The position numbers were made by a program, and so were the translations under genes. Positions 8,309 to 15,785 of a stretch of 64,000 nucleotides of DNA are shown piece by piece. The notes beneath the pieces are model-generated. The model saw nothing but the letters and a program-made list of their open reading frames with translations. It was not told where the DNA came from and made no database searches. The stretch's first letter is position 1; every line of letters begins with the position of its first letter. The stretch comes from Curtobacterium sp. MCBA15_012 (GTDB lineage Bacteria > Actinomycetota > Actinomycetes > Actinomycetales > Microbacteriaceae): contig NZ_CP126267.1 of the NCBI RefSeq assembly GCF_001864935.2, positions 1,116,001 through 1,180,000 on the forward strand, written 5' to 3'.

Positions 8309-8356
8309 GCGAGCGCCGCGTGCCCCGAGCCGATCGGGAGTGCACGCGGCGCTCGC
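8309..8356 (+). terminator. Hairpin between the small acidic gene and the thioredoxin-like gene
   Basis: Perfect 15-bp stem (GCGAGCGCCGCGTGC at 8309-8323 with its complement at 8342-8356). A smaller CCCGA/TCGGG stem lies within the loop. It lies between two same-strand genes, so it may attenuate rather than fully stop transcription. Confidence 0.65.
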
Positions 8357-8371
8357 CGCGTTGCAGCCCGC

Positions 8372-8632
8372 GTGCAGCTCGACCTCTGGACCTCCGCCTT
8401 CTGTGCCCCGTGCGCGGCCGCCCGTCGCGTGACCGGTGAGGCCGCGGCCCTGGTCCCCGGCCTCCGGGTCCACGAACGCGACGTGGCCGCGCACCCCGAG
8501 ACCGCCGAGACGCTCGACATCCGGTCGACGCCGACGATCATCGTCCGACGGGACGACGGCACCGAGGTCTTCCGCTCGCCCGGGGTCCCCTCGCGCGACC
8601 AGCTGCTGCTCGCGGTCGCGAAGGCGCTCTAG
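8372..8632 (+). CDS. Thioredoxin-like mini-protein (CAPC active site)
   Basis: An 86-residue thioredoxin-fold protein: beta strand, then CAPC redox motif at residues 11-14, and a cis-Pro region STPTIIV near residue 54. It lacks the N-terminal helix/strand of full thioredoxin and resembles glutaredoxin-sized thiol exchange proteins. Start is GTG at 8372. Its TAG (8630-8632) overlaps the stop of the convergent glycosyltransferase-like gene. Confidence 0.75.
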   Translation: MQLDLWTSAFCAPCAAARRVTGEAAALVPGLRVHERDVAAHPETAETLDIRSTPTIIVRRDDGTEVFRSPGVPSRDQLLLAVAKAL

Positions 8633-10230
8633 TCCGTCGTCCGGCCGACGACCGGTCCGGAGGCGCGTCCCGCCCCCGCCACGTCGGTCACCCGGTCGTG
8701 CGGTGCCGGTCGGGAGGCGCGTCCCACCCCCGCCGCATCGCTCGCACCGTCCGTGCGGCCCGGCCCAGGGCCGTGGTCGTCCCCGCCCCGCAGCTCGCGC
8801 TGGGAGCGTGGCGGCAGCACGACCGGCACCGTCGGGGGCGCCACCGTCCGCCGCGCACGTCGAGCGATCCGCTTCAGCGCGCGCACCGGCGTCCCGACGA
8901 GCAGCGCCACGAGGCCGGCCACCGACCGGTCCGCCGACCCGAGCGCGTGCCGCCGCTCCCAGGACCGGCGCAGCGCCCCGCCTCGACTCCGCCGTGCCGC
9001 CGGACGATCGACCAGCCCACCGGAGTCGCGTGCGGTCATCAGCGCCTCTGCCCGGTCGGACCAGTCGTCGTCGCCGGGCGGGTGGAAGTGGTTGTCGTGC
9101 AACCACTCCGGGCGGACCGTCCCGAACCGCCCGTCCACCAGGTCGATCGCGTCGCCCTCGAGCCCGCTGTCCACGAACACCTCGTTGATGAGGGACCGCG
9201 ACACCCCGAAGTCCGTCAGTGTCAGGGCCGGGACGCCGCGCGCCACGGCCTCGAGGACCGCGGTCGAGCTGATCGTCACGAGCGCCACCGCACGGTCGAG
9301 GTGCCGAGCCATCGGACCGCTCGCCACGACGAGGTTCGCCGGCCGGTCGTCGGGCAGCAGCTCCGGGTAGGGGTACTGCTCCCGGTGGGTCTGGTGCTCG
9401 CCGGCAGCCGCGCGGACCTTCACGACGACGCGCCACTCCGGGTGTCGCCGGGCGGTCGCGAGGAGCCACCCGACCACGCGGCGCCGGTCGTCGAGGTCGG
9501 CGGGGACGCTCGGCTGCGCGGCGAAGACCACGGCGTCCCGACGGGGACCGCCCCCACCGTGAGGAGCTGCGGGGTCGTCCGTGTCCTGCGTCCGGGACGA
9601 CCCACGCCGCGAGCGGGCGAAGGGCAACGTCGCGAGGGCGAACGCCGGTTCGATCCCGCCCGCTCGCGCGAGGTCGCGGTAGGCGCGGACCTCGCGGTGG
9701 CTGTGCAGGACGAACACGTCGGCGCGGGCGCGGAAGAACACGCCCTTCCACTTCGCCGGGAACGAGATGCCCGGGAGCCCCGTCAGCAGGACCGGACGGG
9801 GACGGACCCGGCGGACCACCTCGTCGATCACGAGCTCCGCCACCGGCCCGATGCACGCCACGAGCAGCGCGTCCGGCGGCTCGGCCCGGAGTCGCGCGAC
9901 GACCTCCGCGACCGGCACCGGCCGGGGCGGCTCGGCCGCGAGGTGCGCGAGTCGGCCGTCGAGCCCCTGGAACGCCGCCCGGAGCTGCCCGGGACTCGCG
10001 GAGCGCGGGGTGTCGACGACGAGCAGCTCCAGGTCCCAGTGCGCGGGGGCGGTCGCGAGCAGGTGGGCGCCCCACTTCGCGAACGAGTCGGTGTCGACCA
10101 GGCCGACCACGCGCCGTCGGCGAGCCGACGGGACGGACGGGAGGCGCGCCTCCCGTCCGTCCCGTGACGCACCACGCGCGTCGGGTGGGTCGACCGCCGG
10201 GGCCGGCCCGTCCGCCGCGTCCCCGCTCAC
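8629..10230 (-). CDS. Putative glycosyltransferase-like protein (DUF6716-like) of the nonulosonate operon
   Basis: A 533-residue cytoplasmic protein that I recognise only as the unknown/putative glycosyltransferase type often found next to sialic-acid genes in Microbacteriaceae. It has Rossmann-like segments: VVGLVDTDSFAKWGAHLL near residue 40, a middle LLTGLPGISFPAKWKGVFFR block and VTISSTAVLEAVARGVPALT, like the donor-site region of GT-B enzymes. It is last in the operon and its GTG overlaps the neuB stop. Residues 22-35 are encoded by a 38-bp perfect palindrome, and the C-terminal ~90 residues are basic and low complexity with related half-elements. Transfer of a nonulosonic acid to a cell-wall polymer is inference. 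Confidence 0.6.
   Translation of the reverse strand: MSGDAADGPAPAVDPPDARGASRDGREARLPSVPSARRRRVVGLVDTDSFAKWGAHLLATAPAHWDLELLVVDTPRSASPGQLRAAFQGLDGRLAHLAAEPPRPVPVAEVVARLRAEPPDALLVACIGPVAELVIDEVVRRVRPRPVLLTGLPGISFPAKWKGVFFRARADVFVLHSHREVRAYRDLARAGGIEPAFALATLPFARSRRGSSRTQDTDDPAAPHGGGGPRRDAVVFAAQPSVPADLDDRRRVVGWLLATARRHPEWRVVVKVRAAAGEHQTHREQYPYPELLPDDRPANLVVASGPMARHLDRAVALVTISSTAVLEAVARGVPALTLTDFGVSRSLINEVFVDSGLEGDAIDLVDGRFGTVRPEWLHDNHFHPPGDDDWSDRAEALMTARDSGGLVDRPAARRSRGGALRRSWERRHALGSADRSVAGLVALLVGTPVRALKRIARRARRTVAPPTVPVVLPPRSQRELRGGDDHGPGPGRTDGASDAAGVGRASRPAPHDRVTDVAGAGRASGPVVGRTTD
10128..10165. repeat. 38-bp perfect palindrome inside a coding region
   Basis: Arms of 19 bp with no loop, left arm ACGGGACGGACGGGAGGCG. 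It belongs to the GGGAGGCGCG hairpin family otherwise seen between genes. In the minus-strand reading frame it encodes residues including DGREARLPS near the N-terminus of the glycosyltransferase-like protein. Confidence 0.9.
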
Positions 10231-11099
10231 GCGCCGACGCGGCGCAGCTTCGCCATCGGAGCCCGCTCACCGGGGAAGATGCGCTTGACCCCGTCGCCGA
10301 GCGCGGTCTCGATGATCCGGACGTCGCGGGCGAGGGTCTGCAGTCCGTGCGGCTCGAGCGACGCCGCGTGGTCCGAGCCCCACATCGTGCGGTCGAGCGT
10401 GATGTGCCGCTCGACCGCGGTGGCACCCAGCGCGACCGCGGCGAGCGAGATCTGCAGGCCGGGCTCGTGGCCCGAGTACCCGACCGGCACCCCGGCGTAG
10501 CGACCGGCGAGGGTGTCGATCATGCGGAGGTTGGCCTCCTCGGCGGGGAGGGGGTAGGTGGACGTCGCGTGCATGAGCACCAGCCGGTCCGTGCCGAGCG
10601 TGGCGACCGCGCGGTCGATCTGCTCGAGCGTCGACATGCCGGTCGACAGGATCACCGGCTTGCCCGTCGCCGCGACGGCCGAGAGCAGCGCGACGTCCGT
10701 GACCGACGCCGACGCGATCTTGTAGGCCACGACGTTGAGGTCCTCGAGGAAGTCGACGCTCGGCTCGTCCCAGGGCGACGCGAACCAGTCGAGGCCGCGC
10801 ATCGTCGCGTGGTCGCCGATCTCGATGTACTGCTCGCGGTCGAACTCGACGCGGTAGCGGTACTCCAGGTAGGTCATCTCGCCCCACGGGGTGCTCCGCG
10901 GGGTCTGCTTCATGTGCTCCGGGGTCGAGATCGCCGGGGTGCGCTTCTGGAACTTGACGGCCTGCAGGCCGGCGTCGGCGGCGACGTCGACGAGGCGTTT
11001 GGCGATGTCGACGTCGCCGTTGTGGTTCAGGCCGATCTCGCCGATGAGGTACGCGGGGTGGCCGGCGCCGATGGTGGACGTGCCGATGGTGACGGTCAT
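10227..11099 (-). CDS. neuB: N-acetylneuraminate synthase-family protein lacking the SAF domain
   Basis: A 290-residue NeuB-type TIM barrel that would condense phosphoenolpyruvate with a hexose/mannosamine derivative to give a nine-carbon nonulosonic acid. Typical segments are LIGEIGLNHNGD, AVKFQKRTP, WFASPWDEPSVDFL, KPVILSTGMSTLEQI, LMHATSTYP, GYSGHEPGL and ERHITLDRTMWGSDHAASLEP. Family members usually run to about 340-350 residues with a C-terminal antifreeze-like (SAF) domain; this one stops just after the barrel. ATG at 11099 overlaps the neuA stop (ATGA), and its own stop overlaps the next GTG. The product could be sialic acid, Kdn or a relative. Confidence 0.85.
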   Translation of the reverse strand: MTVTIGTSTIGAGHPAYLIGEIGLNHNGDVDIAKRLVDVAADAGLQAVKFQKRTPAISTPEHMKQTPRSTPWGEMTYLEYRYRVEFDREQYIEIGDHATMRGLDWFASPWDEPSVDFLEDLNVVAYKIASASVTDVALLSAVAATGKPVILSTGMSTLEQIDRAVATLGTDRLVLMHATSTYPLPAEEANLRMIDTLAGRYAGVPVGYSGHEPGLQISLAAVALGATAVERHITLDRTMWGSDHAASLEPHGLQTLARDVRIIETALGDGVKRIFPGERAPMAKLRRVGA

Positions 11100-12076
11100 G
11101 GCGTTCCGTTCTGGGTCGGTGCGAGGGGCCACCGCGCGGGGGCGGGGCGGTCGGAGGGGGCTGGCGGTTGTCCGGCTGGTCGCTGTTCGGGCCGGGGCAG
11201 CTCGGCTGGGGGCAGCGGGTCTCGGTGCTGTTCGGGTCGGGGCTGCTCGGCTGGGGGTAGCTGGTCTCGGTGCTGCTCGGCTGGGGGCAGCTGGTCTCGG
11301 TGCTGGTCGTCGCGTGGGTCGGGGCGGTCGAGACGCTCGGCGAGCGTGGCCGCGAGTTCCAGGTCCGCCGCGTCGTCGACGTCGACCGCGCCGCGAGGAT
11401 CGACCACGACGAACTCCACCCGCCCCGAGAACCGGTGGCCGGTCGCACGGAACCGGTCGTGCGCGAGGGCGTAGAAGGCACCTGTCTCGCGGTACTCGGG
11501 CTCCCGGTCCTGGCGACGGGGTCGGACGGCGGCGTCGTGGTTCACCGCGCGGGCGCTGCCGTCCTCGGCGGTCCGCCAGAGGAACGCGTGCGAGGGCGTG
11601 GCGGCGAACACCGCGTCGGCGTGACCGTCGCGCACCCGGCGCACGGCGGTGTCGACGTCGGCGGGGTCGATGAACGGCGAGGTCGCCTGCACGAGGAGCA
11701 CGACGGCCGGCGGGATCGAGGAGGGCGGGGGCGTCGCCCGGGTGACGGGAGTGCCCGTGCCCGTGTTCTCCTCGCCCCGCGCGCCGTCCGCCAGGAGGTC
11801 GAGGACGTGCAGCACCGCGGACTCCGACGACGCCTCGTCGCCGGACAGTTCCGGCGGACGTCGGACGACCCGTGCCCCGGCGGCGGCCGCCTCGGCCGCG
11901 ATCGCGTCCCCGTCGGTCGACACGACCACGAGGTCGACGGTCTCGGCGCGCAGCAGCGACTCGACGGTGCGACGCACGAGCGAGCGCCCGCCGACCGTGC
12001 GGAGGTTCTTGCCCGGCAGACCCTTCGACCCCGCGCGGGCCGGCACCACGGCGACGACGGTTCCGGGGGAGCGCAT
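11096..12076 (-). CDS. neuA: CMP-nonulosonate (acylneuraminate) cytidylyltransferase
   Basis: A 326-residue nucleotidyltransferase that would activate a nonulosonic acid with CTP. The signature AVVPARAGSKGLPGKNL is at the N-terminus, with LVQATSPFI and YRETGAFYALA downstream, as in NeuA. The catalytic part ends near residue 230. The remaining ~100 residues are a Pro/Gln/Arg tail with repeated LPPAEQ units and look dispensable. ATG at 12076 is supported by TACCGT 7 bases upstream (12084-12089, minus). The frame is open further upstream into the 93-bp repeats, but composition there is not protein-like. First gene of a tightly overlapping three-gene operon. Confidence 0.85.
   Translation of the reverse strand: MRSPGTVVAVVPARAGSKGLPGKNLRTVGGRSLVRRTVESLLRAETVDLVVVSTDGDAIAAEAAAAGARVVRRPPELSGDEASSESAVLHVLDLLADGARGEENTGTGTPVTRATPPPSSIPPAVVLLVQATSPFIDPADVDTAVRRVRDGHADAVFAATPSHAFLWRTAEDGSARAVNHDAAVRPRRQDREPEYRETGAFYALAHDRFRATGHRFSGRVEFVVVDPRGAVDVDDAADLELAATLAERLDRPDPRDDQHRDQLPPAEQHRDQLPPAEQPRPEQHRDPLPPAELPRPEQRPAGQPPAPSDRPAPARWPLAPTQNGTP
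11190..11310. repeat. Degenerate 30/45-bp repeats in the 3' part of neuA
   Basis: CTCGGCTGGGGGCAG-type units begin at 11201, 11246 and 11276, separated by TCTCGGTGCTG. Spacings of 45 and 30 bp keep the neuA frame and encode repeated LPPAEQHRDQ-like peptides in its tail. Confidence 0.8.
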
Positions 12077-13031
12077 GTCCGGGACGGTACGGAGCGCCGG
12101 TGTCCCGGAGGAGAACTCGGGGCTGCCGCCCGCCGAACCCCGCCGGAACGGGAGGTCCGCCGCCCGGGCGCTCGCGGCGCTGGGCGTTCGCGGCGCCGGG
12201 CGTTCGCGGCGCCGGGCGTTCGCGGCGCCGGGCGCGCGTCGCACGGGCCCGGGCGACACGCGCGCGAGCGGCGAGCGGCTCCCCACTGCACCCGGAGCGG
12301 GCGCTTCCTGCACGCCCCGCAGCGGATCGCGTGCCCGTTCCGCCCGCTCGGGGTGTGTCCGAGCCGGGGAGGCGAGCCCGCTTCCGCGAGCGGGCGCTTC
12401 CTGCACACTCCGCGGCGGATCGCGTGCCCGTTCCGCCCGCTCAGGGTGTGTCCGAGCCGGGGAGGTGGACCCGCTTCCCCGAGCGGGCTCCTCCCTCGAC
12501 GCCTGCGGCGTTCTCTCCGCCGGACCCCGAGCGGGCGCTTCGTGCACACCCCGCGGCAGATCGCGTGCCCGTTCCTCCCGCTCGGGGTGCGTCCGAGCCG
12601 GGGAGGTGGTGCCGCTTCCGCGAGCGGGCTCTTTCCGCGAGGCCGTCGGCGGCTTGATGCCGTTTCCGCCCGCTCGGGATCCTGAGGCGGAGGCAGGGAC
12701 TCGTCGGCGAAGGTCGAGTGCCCGAGCGGGCTCTTCCAGCGCGAGCGGCGTGCAGGAGCGCGCCGGTTCCGCCCGCTCGGGGCCGCGCGCGGCGGTGCCC
12801 GACCGGACTCGAGGACGCGGACCGTATCGGCACGGCTGGCAGCGCCGAGTCCCGGCCGCCCGCGTTCTCCGCCGGAGAGGGGGAGCTGCTCGAACGAAGG
12901 CCGGTGCCCGCTCGGTTGCATCGCGAGCACCGGACACCGCCGCACCTCCGTACGGTGCGGCTGCGTCGGCCCCCGCTCCCCGGTTTCGTGCAGCGCCTCC
13001 GCGGACCTCGGCGGTAGGATCGTCGCCGTCC
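12077..13031. repeat. Intergenic 93-bp repeat array with GAGCGGGC-bounded inverted segments
   Basis: About 955 bp without a convincing gene. Units beginning GAGCGGGCGCTTCCTGCAC start at 12295, 12388 and 12481 (period 93), and again at 12529 and 12622 (period 93). Each carries an inner segment running from GAGCGGGC to CGCCCGCTC about 55 bp later, so each could fold on itself. Two more GAGCGGGC..CGCCCGCTCGG segments follow to about 12785. Upstream, GGGCGTTCGCGGCGCC repeats occupy 12182-12235. The period is divisible by three, which keeps spurious frames open on both strands. Confidence 0.85.
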
Positions 13032-13104
13032 GCCTCCGTAGCTCAGTGGATAGAGCAGGTGGTTTCTACCCACCGTGCCGCGGGTTCGATTCCTGCCGGG
13101 GGCA
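13032..13104 (+). tRNA. tRNA-Arg (TCT)
   Basis: Acceptor GCCTCCG pairs with CGGGGGC. D-arm AGCTCAGTGGATAGAGC. The anticodon stem GGTGG/CCACC encloses loop TTTCTAC, giving anticodon TCT. T-loop GTTCGAT. CCA is not encoded. TAGGAT at 13015-13020 is a likely -10 box 12 bases upstream. Confidence 0.95.
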
Positions 13105-13112
13105 CCGACGAC

Positions 13113-13145
13113 GAGAGGCCGTCATCCCGGGGATGACGGCCTCTC
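13113..13145 (+). terminator. Terminator after tRNA-Arg
   Basis: Fifteen-bp perfect stem GAGAGGCCGTCATCC with a CGG loop, followed by TCGTTCGT. It separates the tRNA from the convergent gene ending at 13166 and can work in both directions. Confidence 0.85.
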
Positions 13146-13165
13146 TCGTTCGTGATCGCGGGGAC

Positions 13166-14359
13166 TCAGTCGTCGTCGTCGGCGCGACGACGCAGCTCGC
13201 TCGCGCTGATCGGCTGCGTGTAGGGGGAGTCGTCGGTGTCCTCGTGGTCGGCACGGCTCGACGCAGGGTCGCCCACACCGGCGCGATCCGATCCGCCGGT
13301 CCCGGTCCCGGTGCCGCCGAAGCCGGGCGTTGCGGCGCGGTTGACGTGCGACTCCGCCGACGTGGGACTCGACACCCGCGTGCCGTCGTCGGTCGAGGCT
13401 CGCGACTCGTCGTCGTCGGTCCCACGGGAGCGCGAGGCGAGCGGCGAGCCGAGCGGCGGACGGACCGGAGCACCCGACAACGGCGTCGTCGCACCGTCGC
13501 CGTACGCGCGGGTGGCGTTGCCGGAATCGTCACCGATCGGCGTGGTCTCGTCCTGGTCGGAGGAACGCCCCTCCGAGGATCGCTGGTCGCCGGACGCTGC
13601 ACCGCGGCTCCACGACGGGACGGAACCCTCGCGGGGAGCGGCCGACGATGCTGGGGCCGCAGCCGGCGTGACGGGGGAGGCCGCGCCTCCCGGCTGGGCG
13701 GTGGGACGCAGCGAGGTGGTGGTGGGCGCGGGTCGATCCTGCTGGGCGGACGCGGTGCGTGCACCACGGCCGTCGGAACCGCGATCGGCGGTGCCGTCGC
13801 GCCGGTCGACCTGGTCGGCGTTCCAGTCCTGCTGGCGCGCGATGAGCTCGGCATCGGGGTCCGGGGAGTCGAACTTCCACCGCTCGAGGTCGGACTTGAA
13901 CAGCTTGCGAGCGCGGTTCGGGCGGGCCTGCCACTCGAGCATGCGGTCCTGGAGTTCACCGAGGGACTGGCCGGCCTGCGAGGTGAACGTCGACGAGTTC
14001 TTCTTGATGTCGGCGATCTCGTGCTGTGCCCAGTCGGCGGCGAGCGGTGCGCCGCTGACGGGGAGCATCCGGAGCCGGAGGTCCGCATCCTCGGCGAGGT
14101 GGTCGGCGTATGCACGCTCGTCGTGTCCGAGCGACCCCCAGCGCGCGGCCTTGCGCGCCGCGGAGACGACGGCCGCGACCGCGGCGTACCGGCTCTCGCG
14201 CTCGTGCAGCGACACGACCCGCTTGGTCGCCCCTCGGCCGATCAGCGCGGCGATGACGCCGGCCACGACGATGGCGACGAAGGGGATGATCACTCCGGAC
14301 AGCACCCGCCACCCGTTGTCGGACGACGTCCAGTCGGTCAGCTCGTTCCACCAGTCCAT
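13166..14359 (-). CDS. N-terminally membrane-anchored protein of unknown function
   Basis: A 397-residue protein with one membrane segment at about residues 18-44 (VLSGVIIPFVAIVVAGVIAA), a helical charged domain to about residue 180 (contains LLEWQARPNRARKLFKSDL-like coiled character), and a long Ser/Thr/Asp/Gly-rich disordered tail ending in DDDD. The topology suggests a short outside N-terminus and a cytoplasmic body. I do not recognise a named family. ATG at 14359 has TAGGGT exactly 6 bases upstream (14366-14371, minus), typical of leaderless genes here. Confidence 0.6.
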   Translation of the reverse strand: MDWWNELTDWTSSDNGWRVLSGVIIPFVAIVVAGVIAALIGRGATKRVVSLHERESRYAAVAAVVSAARKAARWGSLGHDERAYADHLAEDADLRLRMLPVSGAPLAADWAQHEIADIKKNSSTFTSQAGQSLGELQDRMLEWQARPNRARKLFKSDLERWKFDSPDPDAELIARQQDWNADQVDRRDGTADRGSDGRGARTASAQQDRPAPTTTSLRPTAQPGGAASPVTPAAAPASSAAPREGSVPSWSRGAASGDQRSSEGRSSDQDETTPIGDDSGNATRAYGDGATTPLSGAPVRPPLGSPLASRSRGTDDDESRASTDDGTRVSSPTSAESHVNRAATPGFGGTGTGTGGSDRAGVGDPASSRADHEDTDDSPYTQPISASELRRRADDDD

Positions 14360-14434
14360 GCGCGAACCCTACTCACGGAACGGTCAGGCTCCGGGGAGGC
14401 CGGACGGCGTTCCGCCCGACCCGCGACAGCGCGG

Positions 14435-14701
14435 TCATCCCCAGCGCAGGCAGTCGACGGCGTCGTCCGCGGACCAGACGTTGGGCAGCTCGACGAAGCG
14501 GCGTTCCGTCGCCACGTAGCGGCGCGCGCGGTATGCGGTGCCGCCGGCGACGTCGAGCCGGTCCACGTAGCCGACGATCTCGCCGTTGGCGCGGGTGACC
14601 CGGCTGAGGTCGTCCCGCACGTCGAGCACCCGGAGGTCCCCACGGCTCCGCGCGACCGGCGTCGTGCGGAGTCGGAACACGGGTTCGGTGGTGCGCTGCA
14701 C
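14435..14701 (-). CDS. Small protein of unknown function
   Basis: An 88-residue soluble protein with a mixed strand pattern (VFRLRTTP, RVLDVRDDLSRVTR, GEIVGYVDRLDVAGG, YRARRYVATERRFVELP) and a C-terminal DDAVDCLRWG. I do not recognise it; a small beta-rich DNA- or ligand-binding fold is possible. The GTG at 14701 follows GGAGG by 5 bases, which decides the start within a longer open frame. It is divergent from msrA. Confidence 0.55.
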   Translation of the reverse strand: MQRTTEPVFRLRTTPVARSRGDLRVLDVRDDLSRVTRANGEIVGYVDRLDVAGGTAYRARRYVATERRFVELPNVWSADDAVDCLRWG

Positions 14702-14873
14702 GGGAGCCTCCAGGTGGTCGTCGTTCGTGGTCTGCTCCGACGGTACGGGCGACCACCGACACGCCGGGCCCCGGGCGGACAGCTGGGGAACAGTGCGGCC
14801 GCGCCTGCTGTTGTGGAGGAAGTACACCCCGGTACCGGCTCCGCTCGGAGCCCAGGAAGGTAGGTTGACCCCC

Positions 14874-15401
14874 ATGACGACGTTCGTGCTCGCAGGTGGA
14901 TGTTTCTGGTGTCTCGACGCCGTGTACCGCACGCTCCAGGGTGTGCAGGACGTGGTGTCCGGGTACGTCGGCGGCGCGACGGAGAACCCGTCGTACGAGG
15001 CCGTGTGCACCGGAGCCACCGGCCACGCCGAGGCGGTCGCGGTGACCTTCGACGAGTCGGTCATCCCGGCCGAGGTCATCCTCGACGTCTTCTTCACGCT
15101 CCACGACCCGCGCCAGCTCAACCGCCAGGGGGCCGACGTCGGCACCCAGTACCGCTCGGCGATGTTCCCCGCGGACGACGAGCAGCGTGCCCTGTTCGAG
15201 CGGGCGATCGAGCGCGCATCGGACATCTGGGACGGCGGCATCGTGACGACGATCGAGCCGCTGGGTACCTTCTACCGTGCGGAGGAGTACCACCAGGACT
15301 TCTTCGCGAAGAACCCCGGTCAGGGCTACTGCATGGCGGTGGCGCTGCCCAAGGTGAACAAGGTGCGCAAGGCCTACAGTCAGTACATCCTGGCGTCCTG
15401 A
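14874..15401 (+). CDS. msrA: Peptide methionine-(S)-sulfoxide reductase
   Basis: A 175-residue MsrA that repairs oxidised methionine. The catalytic Cys is in GGCFWCLDAVY at residues 8-18, followed by VSGYVGGATENPSYE, GHAEAVAVTFD and DVGTQYRSAMF. The C-terminus has GYCMAVALPKV with a second Cys, the probable resolving residue. Length is normal for the short MsrA form. ATG at 14874 has TAGGTT 7 bases upstream (14861-14866), consistent with leaderless initiation. Confidence 0.95.
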   Translation: MTTFVLAGGCFWCLDAVYRTLQGVQDVVSGYVGGATENPSYEAVCTGATGHAEAVAVTFDESVIPAEVILDVFFTLHDPRQLNRQGADVGTQYRSAMFPADDEQRALFERAIERASDIWDGGIVTTIEPLGTFYRAEEYHQDFFAKNPGQGYCMAVALPKVNKVRKAYSQYILAS

Positions 15402-15438
15402 GGCACGGGCGTCGGGGCCACGAGGAGGTGGTCGAACG

Positions 15439-15645
15439 ATGATGGACAACACCGGGACCTGGGTGGCGGTCGGACCGGCCGGCGCGGTGGGCAGCATCCA
15501 CCGCGCGGCGGACGGCTTCCACGTCGAGCTCTACGGACGATCCGGTCCGGGCGGCGGGACGTACCCGTCCCTCGCCTCCGCGAAGGGTGCGGTCCACGCC
15601 GCCCTCGGCCCGCTCGCGGAGCGGCCCGAGTTCCGGGCGCACTGA
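15439..15645 (+). CDS. Small protein of unknown function
   Basis: A 68-residue protein with WVAVGPAGAVGSIHRAADGFHV and LASAKGAVHAAL segments, giving a strand-strand-helix impression typical of small single-domain actinobacterial proteins. No family recognised. AGGAGGTGGTCGAACG precedes tandem ATG codons at 15439 and 15442. It lies 37 bases after msrA on the same strand and may be co-transcribed. Confidence 0.55.
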   Translation: MMDNTGTWVAVGPAGAVGSIHRAADGFHVELYGRSGPGGGTYPSLASAKGAVHAALGPLAERPEFRAH

Positions 15646-15735
15646 CCGCGAACGGTCCGTCGTCGCGGACCACCGGCCTGCAGGCGCGGGGGACTTCTCC
15701 TCCACAGGTCACCTCCGAAGACTGACCAGTCACAG

Positions 15736-15773
15736 ATCGAGCCCCGGGGCGCTTCCGCGCCTCGGGGCTCGAT
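15736..15773 (+). terminator. Hairpin terminator upstream of the ssb-like gene
   Basis: Stem ATCGAGCCCCGGGGCGC with loop TTCC and one mismatch, followed by CACGATCGAC. It ends the msrA/small-gene unit. The CACGAT just after it may be the -10 box of the ssb-like gene, which starts 6 bases later. Confidence 0.8.
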
Positions 15774-15785
15774 CACGATCGACGC

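Noticed and set aside
11096..12937. A longer NeuA of 613 residues including the 93-bp repeats
   Set aside because: The frame is open only because the repeat period is divisible by three. The upstream part is Arg/Pro/Ala-rich and the promoter TACCGT plus NeuA signature place the start at 12076.
13046..14863. A long plus-strand protein starting in tRNA-Arg
   Set aside because: It begins inside the tRNA and runs antisense to the membrane-anchored protein gene; composition is not protein-like.
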